From positions 906,501 through 970,500 of the forward strand of contig JASJOG010000029.1 in assembly GCA_030142905.1 (NCBI GenBank): 64,000 bases of DNA, written 5' to 3'. The notes below the pieces were generated by a model. It did not search any database. It worked only from the letters and a program-made list of their open reading frames with translations, and was not told the DNA's origin. Within the stretch, counting starts at the first letter, position 1; every line of letters starts with the position of its first letter. Shown piece after piece: positions 1-10,799 of this stretch. Position numbers and translations under genes: made by a program. This DNA comes from Heliopora coerulea (lineage: Eukaryota > Cnidaria > Anthozoa > Scleralcyonacea > Helioporidae).

Positions 1-117
1 CAGTGATACAGTCAGGTAAACTGCTTAAGTACTTCAACTGATTTTCTAAAATTGAAGAAATTATAAATGAGCAACTGATAGAACGTCCTTGTTCCTATGA
101 AATCAAAACAAATATTC

Positions 118-1427
118 TTAATTTCTGTTGGATTGGATGGAAATCATTTCCATTTGCCATGGAACTGTTCCAGCTGGTGAATTGAAGTAATCCCGGAAGC
201 AATCCCGGACTGTCTTTGCATCTCTGCTGTAGTTGTTGGATCCTACTTGACCAACATGTTGTAACCCAGTATCATTTCCCACCACTCCTCTCCACTGACC
301 ACTTCTCCTTCTGTTATGAATTTCTTGATCAACAAAGCTGGGAGGACAGTAGAGACTGGTTCCATCACTGAAACGGTCTTTCATAAGATAGTTGTGCAGT
401 GCTACACAAGCTTTCGTGATAGACTCAACTGTTTCCACCTTTGCCAAGATGGGACGACGGAATATACGAAATCTTGCAACCAAGATCCCGAATGAATTTT
501 CAATTACTCTCCTAGCTCTGCATATCCTGTAATTTGCAATCATTTCACTGAGATTGAGATTAGTATGAGAATATGGTTTGATCAGGTTATGACGTAATGG
601 AAAAGCATCATCGCCAACAAAAAGGTATGGGAATGCAATGTTTGTTCCTTCAAGTATCTCTGGTTGAGGTATACCAAGCAATTTATTTGTGATTGAATAT
701 CCAATGTTGCTGTTGGCAAATACCCCCCCCCCCCCCCATCACTTTGTCTACCTGCTTCCCCAATGTCAACCATTGTGAACTCGTAATCACTGTTACAAAC
801 AGCCAGCAAGACGATGCTAAAGGATTTTTTATAGTTGAAGAACAGGGATCCACTTTTTGCCGGAGCTTGAATAATAACATGTTTTCCGTCAATTGCCCCG
901 ATACAATGGGGGAAATTCCACTTTTCCTCAAATCCACGTGCTATTTTTTTCCATTGATTTTCCATCTCTGGGACCATAAGAAAGCCTTTCTCCATCAAAG
1001 TATCCCAAACAACACCAGTGGTTTCCTTGATAATACGACCAATACTGGCTTGACTGATGCGGTAGCTTGCAGAAATGGTGATTTGCACGTCTCCAGTAAC
1101 TAAATACCGCAACGTAACGCACAGTCTCTCCTCGGGACCAACTGGATCACGTTTGACACCAGACTTAGTGATTTTCGGCGCTACCCAACCGAGAAGTTCT
1201 TCTAGTTTACTTGGTAGCATTCGGAAGTGTTCAAAGAATAATTCGTGGTCAAAAAGTTTCATTTCTTGCACCAAGCAGTTAAATTCGCCTTTAACTTTTC
1301 TTTCAGCAAATATCTGACGTATCCAGTATTTCTTCTTATATTTTATTCTTTTCCTCCTCTTTACCCTCCTTCGTAAAAGCAGAAGTAGAAGTTGCCTTCG
1401 GTCCAGAGCGGCCATGTTTCCTTGCAA
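118..1427 (-). pseudogene. PIF/Harbinger transposase, frameshifted
   Basis: This is a decayed DNA-transposon gene of the PIF/Harbinger (HARBI1-like, DDE_Tnp_4) family. The upstream frame (1427 to about 722) begins with a basic leader and contains G-A-I-D-G-K-H, whose D (about residue 180) is the first catalytic Asp. The downstream frame (681 to 118) contains F-V-G-D-D-A-F-P-L, the second Asp, and R-R-V-I-E-N-S-F-G, the catalytic Glu. The two frames meet at a run of 15 C at 723-737, so slippage in that homopolymer broke the reading frame. The triad is therefore present but split. I could not place the terminal inverted repeats; the element may run past the left edge. It lies antisense to the ADAR-type gene and upstream of its first visible exon, so it probably sits in an intron. 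Confidence 0.85.
723..737. repeat. Poly-C run (15 nt)
   Basis: An uninterrupted homopolymer inside the Harbinger coding region. It is the likely site of the frameshift that splits the transposase, and also a place where sequencing error is plausible. Confidence 0.9.
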
Positions 1428-2299
1428 AATTCAGGCGCGTTAAATAACCAATGGTTAAATTTCGAAAGTGGAAATCCATATGCGGAAGATTTTCGTTCGA
1501 AATTGTTTCTCGCGAACTTTTTCGTTCGAAAATAATGTTAGTGGAAATCCACCTTAATGAATATGTCCGAGTCAGAATCTCCTGACTCCATCGCTTAACC
1601 ATGAACTGAAGAACTCTTTATATTCAACTGCGTTATCACTGCTAGAAAATCCATGTACCTCAGAATCTCATAAATAATTTGCACACATAACACTCATAGA
1701 AATACAAAGAGCATGATTTTCTAACCAATCAGAAACGTGCATTCTGTTAAACGCTTCATTCAACAATCAAATCCCAAACGCTATTCCAAACATCCTCAAC
1801 ACAAAAAGACTACTGTGATTAAAAATTCACGTAACGCTCTAATCTTCCTGCAAATAGACCTGAATAAGGACCACTGTATAACCCCTATTACTTTCTCATA
1901 GGCAACAAAAATAAAGCGCTCGAAAACCGCTTGAAAACAATTGAAAATGGGTGTGGTAGGCCTGTAAACAACTTAAAATCCTCGTGCTCGATTTTTCATT
2001 GAGGATTCAAGACCTCGCACTCGGTTTTTATCCTATGTTTAAAAAAATTCGGGTGAATCGCTTAGACTCGGTTTTGTCGTAATAACTATAGCATTCGTTG
2101 GGTAAATAAGAAGACAAGTTACACGATAAATTCATTTTCCCAGTATAGAAATTTATTTAGTATTGAAACCCTGTTCAATTTAACCTCAGTCCTGGTTTTT
2201 ATTGGGTCCTTTGATTACCTGTCTGGCTTCTAGATGCCGTGTTCTAGATCTCTGTGTGTAAATTAGTGAACGGTTCACTGTGATTTTTTCATGACCTAG
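1428..2299. other. No gene seen; intron before the first visible ADAR-type exon
   Basis: AT-rich sequence between the Harbinger start codon and the splice acceptor at 2298-2299. It holds short imperfect repeats, for example two copies of GTGGAAATCCA near 1467 and 1540, which may belong to the end of the transposon. No coding exon was recognised. Confidence 0.5.
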
Positions 2300-2566
2300 G
2301 TGTATAACTGGGGATAACTTAGTCATGGACGGCAGCAGGATCAACGACTCTCATGCGGAAGTGATTGCCAGGAGAGGTTTCCTTCGTTATTTATACCACC
2401 AATTGGAGATGTTTTATAACAAGAATGGCAAGAATTGTATTTTTCGACGACGCACCAGCGTTTCAAAGTTGAGGGTAAAAAATGGCATCCAGTTTCACTT
2501 ATATATCAGTACTGCGCCGTGTGGTGATGCAAGAGTTTTTTGTAACGATCGGACAAACTGGAAAAA
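2300..2566 (+). CDS. ADAR: ADAR-type RNA adenosine deaminase, exon with HAE and PCGD motifs
   Basis: First of three consecutive exons of an adenosine deaminase acting on double-stranded RNA (A-to-I editing, nuclear or cytoplasmic). The exon follows a tAG acceptor and ends at a GTGAGT donor. Its first base completes a Lys codon and its last two bases (AA) open the next one. It encodes C-I-T-G-D-N-L-V, then S-H-A-E-V: the His is a zinc ligand and the Glu the proton-shuttling catalytic residue (codons near 2352-2360). S-T-A-P-C-G-D-A-R follows, with the second zinc ligand Cys near 2520. The wording S-T-A-P-C-G-D and that of the next exons is closer to vertebrate ADAR1 than to ADAR2. Earlier exons (dsRNA-binding domains, N-terminal deaminase strand) were not found in the window. 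An intact Glu argues against an inactive ADAD-type homologue. Confidence 0.9.
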
Positions 2567-2579
2567 GTGAGTATGAATG

Positions 2580-4240
2580 ATAGTTGCGGTGGTAACAGTA
2601 GCAGCCGCAACATTTGCACCCCCTGTAGCAGCAGTGACAGTTTCCTCTTCAGTAGAAGCAGCAGAAACAGAAACAAATACGCCAGCAGCGGTATTGCAGA
2701 TGTATTAGCTGTAGTAATACATGATTCAGAGCTAGCTGTCGCTGCTGCTGAAGTAACTGGCGTAACAGGTACACCATTAGCAAAAGTATCAAGAGCAGCA
2801 ATAACGGTTGCAATTGAAGCAGTAAGATTTATAGTGGCAGCAGCAGCAGGAACATGTGCAACAGTCACAAAAGCAATAACAGTTGTACCGGTAGTGGTAG
2901 TAATAGATGCAGCATTAGAAATTATTGTTCCACCACCACTAGCAGCAATAATTGAATCAGAAACAGTAGCAATGACATGTGCAACAGTAGCAGAAATAGT
3001 AACAGCTGCAGCGGTAGTGGTTGTAATCGATGCAGCAGCAGAAATAACTGCTTCATAGGCAGCGTCAGTAACAGTTGAATGAGAAGCAGCAGCGATAACA
3101 GTTGGAAGGGTGGCAGGAAAAATAACAGTTTCAGCAGAAGTGGTAATAACTTTTCCAGGTAGCTGTTGCAACAGTATTGGCAGTAACAAGCAGTAGCAAT
3201 GGCAATTACCGTAGCAGCAGCTGTAGCAGTTTTACCAGCAATAACAGCGGCAACAAGAAGCATTAGCAGCTGCAGTAGCAAGAGAAGCAGTAACTGTTGC
3301 TACGGTAATAATAGTAAGAGATAAAACAGCACTACTAGCAACAGAAGCATGAAGCATCAACAACATTTCCGCCTGAAGCATCAGCAACTGCAGATACAGC
3401 TGCAGTTGTAACAGACGCAGTTGCACCTGTCGCGACAGCTGCATGAAAACCAGCAGCAATAACAATTCTCACAGCTGCAGGAGCAATAACAGATGCAGCG
3501 TTAGCAGTAGTGACAGATGCATTGGGGGTAACAGTAGCAGCTGCGATAATACTTGCACCAAAAGCAGCAGCAATAGCAAAGCAGTGATATATGCATCAGG
3601 AATAGCAGCAGCAGAGATTATTTTAGCTCTAGTGGCTGAAGCGGCAATATGCGTAAGCAGCAGGAGTCGTTACAACAATAGTAGTTGTAGTAACAGTTGG
3701 ACAAGTTAATGAACGAGCCGTAACAGTCACAGTTCTACCAGTAGCAATGGAAGTTGGTACGCCAGTATAACAATAGCAGTGATACAAGATTCGCAGTTTC
3801 CCCACAAGCAGCAACAGTTGTAGGAGCAGTAATAGTAAAAACAGTTGCAAGAATAGCAGAAGCAGCAGTATTTGCACTGGTGGTCACTACAGCTGTAGCA
3901 GTAACTGTTGTATCACAGTCGCAACAGTATCGACACTACCTGAAGCAGCATCAAGCTGCTTCAGATAGTGTCGGTGCAGGATCAACAGTAAGAGTGCAGC
4001 AGGATCGACAGTAAGAGTGACAATGACAGTTACGGTGACAGAAATAGTGTCAGTAACCGTGACAATGACAGTGACCGCAGGGAACAGTGACTGTAACTGT
4101 GACAGTAACAATAACAGGAACAGCAACAGCAACAGTAACATCAGGTTACCGGTGACGGTCATGGTAGCTGCTGTAGAAAAGATTGAATTGGCAGAAGTGG
4201 CCATAGACGTAGTTGGACTAGCAGTGGTCACGAATGCTTA
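2580..4240. repeat. Degenerate CAG/AAC/GTA triplet tract, 1.7 kb, in ADAR intron
   Basis: Imperfect triplet-periodic sequence built from AGCAGCAGT, GTAACAGTT and similar units, changing near 4010-4140 into six-base units (GTGACA, GTAACC). Its periodicity keeps several frames on both strands free of stops. The resulting Ala/Val/Thr/Ile-rich or Ser/Asn-rich or Leu-rich translations have no domain content and are not called as genes. It begins about 14 bases after the donor of the preceding exon. Related tracts in the opposite orientation occur near 41.3, 45.0 and 48.0-48.5 kb. Confidence 0.85.
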
Positions 4241-5150
4241 AATGTTGCATTTAAATTTTAGTCGATACTTTCGGTACTGTTTTCCTTCGTATCTTATATG
4301 TCTATTTTGAAGTGCAGTCTCCATATTAACCGGAAGTAAATTTCCAAACGTCAAATTGATTAATTTTAGGACCCGATTGAGATTAGTTGCGACAAATGCA
4401 ACTAGTAGGTGTCCTGCCTCACGAAAATTTACTTAACATAGACTCCCTTTCTTGTGAACAAGTAAGAATGCCTAATATTACTTTGATATAATCAAAGTTC
4501 CTCTCCCTTCTTTAATCTTGAAGACTTTGGTACTCTAGGGAGACAAAAAATACGAAAGTCCGTCTCAGGCATGCATTCCCATGTCATAATCAACAAATTT
4601 TGGATCTTGTACACAGCACTGAAATATTAAAACATTTAATACCCTAGCGTAAATAAGTACGCGATATGGTGTATGCAAATCACATTACATATACATTTCA
4701 GCAGACTGTCAAAAAGATTTCGAAATGTTCGGTTAATTCAAAATTTGTTTAGAAAATGATAGGATCCGAAGGGTAAAGTTGAACAGTTTGTTCTTTGCAA
4801 CCGATCTCTTGAGCTTCAAAGCTCAAAAATACTGCGGCCATGTTAGTACTTCGTACTATCGAGATTATTTTATTCCACCGAGCAATTTGGGAGTTTGGGT
4901 CCCAAAAAATTTTTGTTGAATACCAAAAATTGGTTGAATTTGAGTGCTACATGGTAAACATATTTAAATGTCTTGTGCTTAACCTTTTCACTTCTGAACT
5001 GTACAAAAGTAATTAAAAATTGTTCAATCTATTGAAAATCCTTTTGGAAATCCTCAGAAATCTGTTTATTCATCCAATTTGCATACATTAAATCGCGTCT
5101 TTATGTCAACGGTTGGGACGTCAAGGGTTAAACGTAACTCTTAACCCTTT
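4241..5150. other. ADAR intron, nothing recognised
   Basis: AT-rich intronic sequence with no exon, transposase fragment or clear repeat that I could see. Confidence 0.4.
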
Positions 5151-5221
5151 CTTATGTTCTCTGACTAATTCTTTTGTTCTTAGGTGTTCGATATATTGGA
5201 CATTGAGCATTAAAGGGTTAA
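5151..5221. mobile_element. Short TTAA-ended MITE, family B, copy 1
   Basis: A 71-bp unit starting TTAACCCTTT and ending AAAGGGTTAA, so its ends are inverted repeats. The inner part contains TTTTGTTCTTAGGTGTTCGATATA. Related copies lie at 21879-21957 and 31397-31521. The TTAA ends resemble piggyBac/Kolobok-type target sites, which is an inference from the termini only. Confidence 0.55.
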
Positions 5222-5756
5222 ATAAAATTCAAATGTTTAAAGTAGTTTCTGTGTCGACTAATTCCAATGATATAGGTGGACCTGAATTGTTTACTTCGGT
5301 TAACACCAGATGATTTTGCTCGACAGTATTAGTGTCTTTTCACCAAAGACATAAAATGTATTGATAACCATAATCACAGGAGAATTGAGTCATTTTGTTA
5401 ACTAAAAAAATGCTAGTTTCCTCGGAGCATACCCAACTTTGACTGTGAATGTGCTTGAGACTGGACATCTTTTTCTTCTTCGCTGAAAACAAATCAGAGC
5501 CCAGAGTAATTAGGAAAAGAATCTTTAGTTACATGGCTGGTAAATCGTTGTTCCATGCAAAAATCTTTGTAGAAAACTAGTCCCAGGCACACTATTGTCG
5601 AGTTATAATTAATAATTATTTAAATCAAAATGATTGGCTTAGCGAAAAAGACAGTTTTGACTTCGGTGTTTGTATTTTTTCCACATCGATGGCTTTCACA
5701 ATCCATGAGTAGAATTCGATCGTCGCAATTGAAATACGATGAACTAAGCTCCACTA

Positions 5757-6161
5757 TCCGTTTCCAGCCGATAATTTCAGAAAATAAAGTAGAAAACATA
5801 CTCCGAAAAATAGTTCCATCTTGAACTCAAAATTTGAGAAAAACAAGCGGACACAGTGTTCAATAGTAATATTTCGAATTTATTACAAATTCATCATCAG
5901 ACTAATTTACAAAAGCTGAACCTAGGTCAATATATAGGCACAAGCGTGGTGACATCATTCTTCCGCCTACACATTCTTCCTGTATGATGTCACCACGCTT
6001 GTGCCTATACATTGACCTAGGTTCAGCTTTTGTAAATTAGTCTGATGATGAATTTGTAATAAATTCGAAATATTACTATTGAACACTGTGTCCGCTTGTT
6101 TTTCTCAAATTTTGAGTTCAAGATGGAACTATTTTTCGGAGTATGTTTTCTACTTTATTTT
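5757..6161. mobile_element. Near-perfect palindromic foldback element in ADAR intron
   Basis: Positions 5779-5958 and 5984-6163 are reverse complements over about 180 bp with almost no mismatch (one seen near 5932), around a 25-nt loop. The unit is bounded by a direct repeat, CTAAGCTCCACTA, at 5744-5756 and 6162-6174, consistent with a 13-bp target-site duplication. It carries no ORF of note. Each arm contains the CTGATGA-hairpin-GAAAT motif (6042-6071 on the + strand and its mirror). A related, more decayed unit lies at about 48210-48350. Transcribed, it would form a dsRNA stem of about 180 bp. Confidence 0.85.
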
Positions 6162-6398
6162 CTAAGCTCCACTAATAATACCAGATTTGTGGCACTGCTA
6201 AGAATAGGTTAGTTACCACAGCCTCCACACTGACTTTGGCTATTATCCTCTGCGCGAGTCTTACAGGTTTCATATAGAATGTACTAGTGTAAAGCTATTT
6301 GATTTGGATGACTGAGATTAAATTTGGATATCAGCGTTCTGTTTATTGCTGGGTTTTTGTACAGCTGGACGATTAGTTAGTGTCCCAGGGATAATATA

Positions 6399-6726
6399 CA
6401 GGGTGTCCCAAAAAAACCGAAAACTATTGAAGTCACCAATAACAATTTAATTGTTAGAATTTGAATGCCTTAGCACTCTGTTGGTCCCCACGAGTGCATA
6501 AATGATTGATATAAGCAATTTTATACATTCTGTTAGAATTTTATAATTTGGTTTAAATTCCCACGGGCAAAAAATCGCGTACTTTACAAGGCGATTTTCT
6601 TACCTAAATTTTGATATATGCACCTTGTCAATATTTTACGCATCATTACGTTCAGCTTTTTCGTAGGGTATTCAAATTTTAACAATAAGTGATTTCAATA
6701 GTTTTCGGTTTTTTTGGGACACCCTG
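6399..6726. mobile_element. Tc1/mariner-type MITE, TA target site
   Basis: A 328-bp unit with terminal inverted repeats starting CAGGGTGTCCCAAAAAAACC and matching over more than 30 bp, flanked by TA on both sides. No transposase is encoded. The flanks (GTCCCAGGG at 6382 and CCCTGGGAC near 6735) are also inverted repeats, so either an older element surrounds it or its ends extend outward. Confidence 0.85.
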
Positions 6727-6729
6727 TAT

Positions 6730-7175
6730 ATTAACCCTGGGACATGAACTAATTAACATTGACTAGGGGTTACTTACTGAATTTAAGAGCCGCGGTGCAG
6801 CAAAGAAAACCAAGGTGATCGTGAAATAACATTTGTGAATTACTCCCAGGGGTTTGACTTCCTTTATGTCTTTTCAGGTTTCGAATATACGTGTTTCAGG
6901 GGCTTCAGTCAAGTTCTTGACAGGATTAAGGCTATAGAGTGCGTTCTTCTTGTTCCAATGCTTTAATAGTCGAATTTTCTCGCTAAACTCTTATGTTAAC
7001 CTGTAAAACAAAAAATTCGTGAAAACAAACAACGTGAATTTATTTTCAATCGAAAACAAGGAAAAATTTCCTTAAAGAAATCTTAGAAACATAATTGTTA
7101 GACTAAGTATAGCAGTTTATTAGCTAGTGTGCTTTGTAGTGGAGAAGGCAAGTGATAATTATTTTACACATTTAG
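6730..7175. other. ADAR intron end, no repeat recognised
   Basis: Unremarkable intronic sequence up to the tttAG acceptor at 7174-7175. Confidence 0.4.
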
Positions 7176-7390
7176 GTTCGCTGCGGAAAGTGGTTCCCAA
7201 ACCAACCACAATCCTTCGTTGACTTCAAGATATCGAGGACAAGGTGTTCTACGAGCGAAGATTGAAAAAGGGGAAGGAACGATTCCCATTGGTGCAAACG
7301 ACTCAAGGCTTACCGTGGACGGTATTTATGGCGGTCAACGACTTCTAACGGCATCATGTAGCGATAAAATCCTACGTTGGAATGTGCTTG
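7176..7390 (+). CDS. ADAR: ADAR-type RNA adenosine deaminase, exon with SCSDK motif
   Basis: Second visible exon. The acceptor tttAG is followed by a G that completes the Lys codon left open by the 2300-2566 exon, so the phases join exactly. The donor is G|GTGAGA. It encodes a segment matching ADAR's R-G-Q-G-V-L-R-A-K-I-E-K-G-E-G-T-I-P, then L-T-A-S-C-S-D-K-I-L-R-W-N-V-L-G. The Cys of S-C-S-D-K is the third zinc ligand in ADAR deaminases, and the Lys and following Arg/Trp belong to the inositol-hexakisphosphate-binding core (family knowledge). The stretch between the P-C-G-D and R-G-Q-G blocks is Ser/Asn-rich and variable, as in other family members. Confidence 0.92.
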
Positions 7391-8720
7391 GTGAGACCTG
7401 AATAGATACACTGTTTCATACTGTTACGTTGTTCATTGTCATTTTCTGTAAAATTCATTTCAATAAAATTCGGCTCAATAAACCGCGGACAAACGACTTA
7501 ATCAACCATACTTTAGTTCAGATTCAACCTCAGCTAAACTGCAGTTTAGCGGACCCACTTTTGCCGCTGGTCTTTGTTGCAGGCTTAGTGGGTAAGCAAG
7601 GTAGCGTTTGGCAGAAAAAATATGCATACCAATGTGAAAAGTATATAGTATACCAGGCGAATACCATGCAAAAGTATATATGCATTTGATTCTTTGGAAT
7701 GGAAGAGACAAGAAGTATCTTGAAGAGACGAAAGATGTTTACTTTCTTATTATTTCCATTTAATTAGGTTTGGGTTAGGGTTAGGGCTACTAGTAGAGCA
7801 TTAATAAGGCTAAAGCGTGGCACTTCTGTGAATATCGATGTTAACAAATTGCACATTTGTCTCAAAGTTTGTGGGGATAAATGCTAAGACTAAAAATCTC
7901 TGAACTTTTTAACCTCCAAACAATTTCTGTCAAAATTAGACATTTTTTGTGTGCTAAGGGAATAAAACTATGAAAATTTGTTAATAATCCAGTAAAAGTT
8001 GGTTTTTGATATACTGATAGACAAGTAAACAGATGAAAAATTGATAACGAAACAAAATTACCTAATCTCAGCAGGCTGTGTAGCAGCATCATAATGTCAC
8101 TGCGCATTTTGAAAACACTTTGTAGTCACTCAAAATCTACCCATTAATACAAGAAACAAAACTGCGTTCAAGTAGCAGAAAGTGGCTCAGCTAACTTCTC
8201 CAGGTAGTTGACAACTGATTAAAACATTATTTGGCTCACTTTTATGACAGAATACCACTTACCACGGTGGGCAAATAGCAAGTTTCAGTTAAGATCCGGG
8301 TTTAGCGCCTAAATCTTGTGTTTGACAAATGGAAAATTGCTTGAGTGTCTCTGCTGTAATAGAAACACGAATGACGTCATTTCAACCGGAAAAATGCCTG
8401 GTCAAAACAAGAAGCATAGCCGAGTATTTTTTGGTATTTTTCCGGTCGAAATGGCGTGATGAATGTTTCCATCACAGTACAGAGACCCGAAAGCTCTTAT
8501 GTATTTGTTTTATAAAATAATCAAGATTTTTTCAAGTTTTTTGTGAGGTCATCCATGTCTCTGTACTCTGAGAGAAAATGAGGCTCGTCCAATCAGAGCG
8601 TGCGTAGGACGTCTGTTATTTTATAACTCAAAATACAATACTTCATGGGGCTTTGATCTTCATTTTTAATCTACGTTTCCTGAATGGCCAGTTATTAACA
8701 GTTATTACTTCTTTGTTTAG
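7391..8720. other. ADAR intron between the SCSDK and C-terminal exons
   Basis: The intron begins GTGAG and ends tttAG. It holds short inverted repeats near 7520-7535 and 8338-8495 and two telomere-like GGGTTA units near 7770. No exon was recognised. Confidence 0.5.
8338..8495. repeat. Imperfect inverted repeat in ADAR intron
   Basis: The left arm runs through GTCTCTGCTGTAATAGAAACA and AACCGGAAAAATGCC; the right arm through TATTTTTCCGGTCGAAATG and CACAGTACAGAGACC. It is a decayed foldback of about 150 bp without an ORF. Confidence 0.6.
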
Positions 8721-9310
8721 GTCTTCAAGGTGCGCTTCTCAGTCACGTCATTGAACCTGTTTACCTCAATTCCATATCAGTGGGTACCTCTTACGATGCT
8801 GGTCACCTTTGTCGTGCAGTTTGTTGCCGAGCGGAAAGAAAGAACGAGGGTGTATTGTCCGGTGACCTGCCGGAGTCGTATTATGTTAACCACCCGGAAG
8901 TTGGTCAGGGTCTTTTGGAAAATCAGGGAACAGTCAGAGAGACTGAAACCAAGACTAAAACTGCTGCTTTATCCCTAAATTGGGCAGTGGTAGACAAGGA
9001 TTACGTTGAAGTTACTGAGGGTTCCACGGGGCTTATTTGCAACACCGGCAAGCCGTCCAGAATATCAAAGTTCAGACTTTTTGATGACTTTATGAGGATT
9101 GTGGGAAATAGAAAGGAATTGAAGAATATTGTTTCTGCAAACTACAATGAGGCAAAGCTGTTAGCACGTGATTATTTAGAGGCGAAGAATGGGTTCATAA
9201 AGCATCTTGAAACAAGCAGATACGGCTCATGGAAACTAATGAAGAAGCCCGAAGAACTTCAGCTCTTCAGAGGGAGCGTATCCGAGGAAAAGGAAACAGC
9301 TTTAACATAA
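8721..9310 (+). CDS. ADAR: ADAR-type RNA adenosine deaminase, C-terminal exon
   Basis: Last coding exon, ending in TAA. It follows a tttAG acceptor, and the split Gly codon G|GT rejoins V-L-G-L-Q-G-A-L-L-S-H, almost word for word the human ADAR1 sequence at this position. Further family landmarks are G-H-L-C-R-A-V-C-C-R, Y-V-N-H-P-E-V-G, L-N-W-A-V (matching V-N-W-C in ADAR1) and the closing Y-G-S-W-K-L-M-K-K-P-E-E-L-Q-L-F. The family normally ends a few residues after this block; here 13 residues follow, so the annotated stop is plausible. Together the three exons give about 356 codons of a deaminase domain usually near 385, with only its N-terminal part missing. Confidence 0.92.
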
Positions 9311-9475
9311 TGAGGGATCTATAAGGTAAATGTTAAATTTATTCGTTTAAGTTGGACAGATCAGCTACTCATAATCTAAAAATACTTAATTGCACATAAA
9401 TCAACAACAAATATTTATATCAAATTACACAAAATCCCTATAAGACTTAGACCTTGCGAAACAATTGAATCGAGC
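9311..9475. other. Probable ADAR 3' UTR and flank
   Basis: AT-rich sequence after the stop codon. No clear AATAAA is seen immediately downstream, so the transcript end is unplaced. Confidence 0.3.
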
Positions 9476-10034
9476 TTAAAAGCCCAAAAATGCCTCCCTT
9501 TCTGTTGGTTTACGAATATAATTCCTATCAATAATTTGTACTTTAACTTCCTTCAAACCCACTTGGCCCTCTGCAAAAAAGTGCGAATGCAAGTGTTCTC
9601 CCGGCATATCCCCTTTTACCCTTTTAACTACTCTTATGATTATTAAATCTTTTTCAAAAAGAATTGATTGTGCTTCCAACGTAGTGTTTATTACATCGCT
9701 CACATTTCAAAAGATAAACCACTGTTTCAAAATCATAATCAAATCCATAACTAACATGATTCACTTTCCCAGCATTATCAGAAAAGGTGTTTGCTTCTTT
9801 TACAAAATTTCTTATTAGACATCTTGCTTCCCTATATTTCCTCATACACTTATTTGACTCTTCTGTCCCTTTTCTGTTACTTCTGACCAATTCAGCCTCC
9901 AGATATTTAGGTCTTCTAAAACTTACTCTTGGTGATTTGTCAAAAATTCTTTTCATGTCATTCGATATATGTAAAATACTACTAAGACTAGCAGCATAGC
10001 TCAGAAATGTTGATAGTATTTTTTTTTTATTCAT
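9476..10034 (-). pseudogene. Penelope-like element GIY-YIG endonuclease remnant
   Basis: The C-terminal part of a PLE polyprotein in two frames. The upstream frame (10034-9654) ends V-V-Y-L-L-K-C-E-R-C-N-K-H-Y-V-G-S-T, the GIY-YIG signature with its Cys pair. The downstream frame (about 9640-9476) continues G-E-H-L-H-S-H-F-F-A-E-G and ends R-E-A-F-L-G-F, the conserved His and Glu region. One frameshift near 9650-9690 separates them. No reverse transcriptase is present. A related copy lies on the other strand at 10800-11157. Confidence 0.8.
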
Positions 10035-10094
10035 TTATTAAAAGAATTTTTCCTCCTTAAGGATACAGATTTTAAAATTCGAGTAAGGATGGTT

Positions 10095-10287
10095 TTATGA
10101 CGATTATATATATATATATCTTCCAAAAAACTTTATTAAACAAAAGAAAAACTTGCGTTTCGGGGACCAGCCCTTATGAAGAACTGTAAGGTATTTAAGG
10201 ATTCTATCTTTTGACATTCTGAGTTGCTGACGAAGGGACTGATCCCAGAAACGTAAGTTCTTCTTTTCGTTAATAAAATCTCTAGGA

Positions 10288-10329
<42 letters not shown>

Positions 10330-10330
10330 C
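10095..10330. repeat. AT-microsatellite-bounded foldback repeat
   Basis: TA repeats at about 10106-10120 and 10291-10327 flank an inverted repeat: CTTCC...TTTATTAA on the left, TTAATAAAATC...GGAAG on the right. Inner segments also match inversely (GCGTTTCGGGGACCAGCCC versus GGGACTGATCCCAGAAACG). It contains the CTGACGA-hairpin-GAAAC motif at 10227-10252. It lies between the two oppositely oriented PLE remnants and may be paired PLE terminal sequence. Confidence 0.65.
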
Positions 10331-10796
10331 TAAAATTCATTAAGTATTCATGAGGAAAAGATAAAAGAAAATCATAACCGTGTCGGATCTATATATGTGA
10401 TAAAGATACTCATGCCTTTATATGTGAAGTTCAATTTTTTCCGCTTACGAAAGATAAATTTCCAAACATTCTTCGCGGATTAGCGTATTAAGAGGTGAAT
10501 TTTATAAGACATTTAAAAAACGTGCAGTTCATGCTTTATCGGGTCTAAAACACTCGGCTATCGCTACGTGTTTTAAACCCCGATGAAGCACTCCTGCTCG
10601 GTTTTTAAATATTACTTCTAAAATTCATTAAGAATTCTTGAGGAAAATAGAAAAGAAAATCATAACCGTGTCGGGTCTTTATATATGATTAAGACACAGA
10701 TGACTTTATATGTGGAGAAGAAGAGAATAAATTTCTAAACTTTCTTCGTGAATTAGCGTATTAGAAGGTTCATTTTAGAAGACATCTAAAACGTTT
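10329..10796. repeat. Direct repeat of about 180-195 bp
   Basis: Segments at 10329-10525 and 10617-10796 share the start CTAAAATTCATTAAG, the block AATCATAACCGTGTCGG, and the later GCGTATTA and AGACAT blocks in the same order, with 10-20% divergence by eye. The spacer holds a palindromic GCTTTATCGGG/CCCCGATGAAGC pair. Confidence 0.7.
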
Positions 10797-10799
10797 TGA

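Noticed and set aside
2506..4241. Long open frames on both strands (up to 227 codons)
   Set aside because: They come from the triplet periodicity of a degenerate repeat; translations are low-complexity, exist in several frames at once and lie in an intron.
7768..7790. Telomeric repeat (GGGTTA)
   Set aside because: Only two to three units; too short to be an interstitial telomere of significance.
10104..10340. Open frame rich in Tyr-Ile repeats
   Set aside because: Produced by the TA microsatellite.
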